Below, one piece after another: positions 6,412 through 6,494 of a stretch of 6,494 bases of DNA. The notes below the pieces were generated by a model that saw nothing but the letters and a program-made list of their open reading frames with translations, was not told where the DNA came from and ran no database searches. Source of the stretch: Patescibacteria group bacterium UBA1449 (GTDB taxonomy: Bacteria > Patescibacteriota > Microgenomatia > UBA1400 > UBA1449); the NCBI GenBank assembly GCA_002335355.1, contig DCTD01000033.1, positions 1 through 6,494 of the forward strand, read 5' to 3'. The position numbers and the translations under genes are program-made. The number at the start of each line of letters is the position of its first letter. Position 1 is the stretch's first letter.

Positions 6412-6494
6412 GGTATGTATGGTATCAAGTTAAGCCTTGTAATCAAAGAGACAAATTGATACAATCCCCCAAGTAAATTTAAAACTCAAAACTC
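6412..6494. other. Upstream region of murJ, no gene seen
   Basis: These 83 bases show no supported gene. On the minus strand TTGATT, 16 bases and TACCAT would form a weak promoter almost touching the murJ start, matching the consensus at four positions in each box. Small repeats are present: ATGGTAT twice at 6410-6416 and 6419-6425, GTATCAA (6422-6428) inverted as TTGATAC (6456-6462), and AAAACTC twice in tandem at 6481-6494. None can be assigned a function. Confidence 0.3.

Noticed and set aside
1..6494. A novel defence, mobile or biosynthetic system
   Set aside because: All five genes belong to well-known conserved families, all lie on one strand, and no repeats, integrase, toxin or unexplained open frame suggests an inserted system.

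Overview
This window is a run of conserved bacterial chromosomal genes, all on the minus strand. Read in the direction of transcription (right to left) the order is murJ, lepA, hrcA, grpE and dnaK, with dnaK cut off by the left edge. There are no mobile elements, CRISPR arrays, rRNA or tRNA genes that I can recognise, and I found no convincing new multi-gene system. The genes read cleanly in the standard genetic code, with no frameshifts or pseudogenes.

Layout: 6412-6494 is upstream DNA without a supported gene. 4723-6411 encodes the lipid II flippase MurJ. 4565-4722 is a 158-base gap with a perfect TATAAT box for a possible lepA promoter. 2780-4564 encodes elongation factor 4 (LepA). 2671-2779 is a 109-base gap holding a TTGACA promoter overlapped by a CIRCE operator. 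1927-2670 is hrcA, 1426-1905 (or 1923) is grpE, 1336-1425 is an AT-rich leader with 8-bp tandem repeats that also form an inverted repeat, and 1-1335 is the first 445 codons of dnaK.

Function: hrcA-grpE-dnaK is a heat-shock chaperone operon. HrcA should bind the CIRCE site and shut off its own operon when chaperones are in excess. GrpE is the nucleotide exchange factor of DnaK. dnaJ often follows in such operons but would lie outside the window. LepA acts on ribosomes and MurJ in the inner membrane at the lipid II step of peptidoglycan synthesis; they are neighbours rather than obvious partners of the chaperone operon.

Organism: moderate-to-low G+C (hand counts of sampled lines give about 35% in dnaK and 41-45% elsewhere), a compact HrcA (247 aa against roughly 340 in Bacillus), a short GrpE (about 160 aa) and a MurJ lacking several charged residues known from the E. 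coli protein. Together these suggest a small-genome lineage such as the Patescibacteria/CPR (Microgenomates-like). This is an inference from gene style, not from a phylogenetic marker analysis, and a lineage such as Chloroflexota is not excluded.

The points most worth following are the CIRCE/promoter overlap, the repeat-built hairpin in the dnaK leader, the MurJ residue changes and the lower G+C of dnaK.
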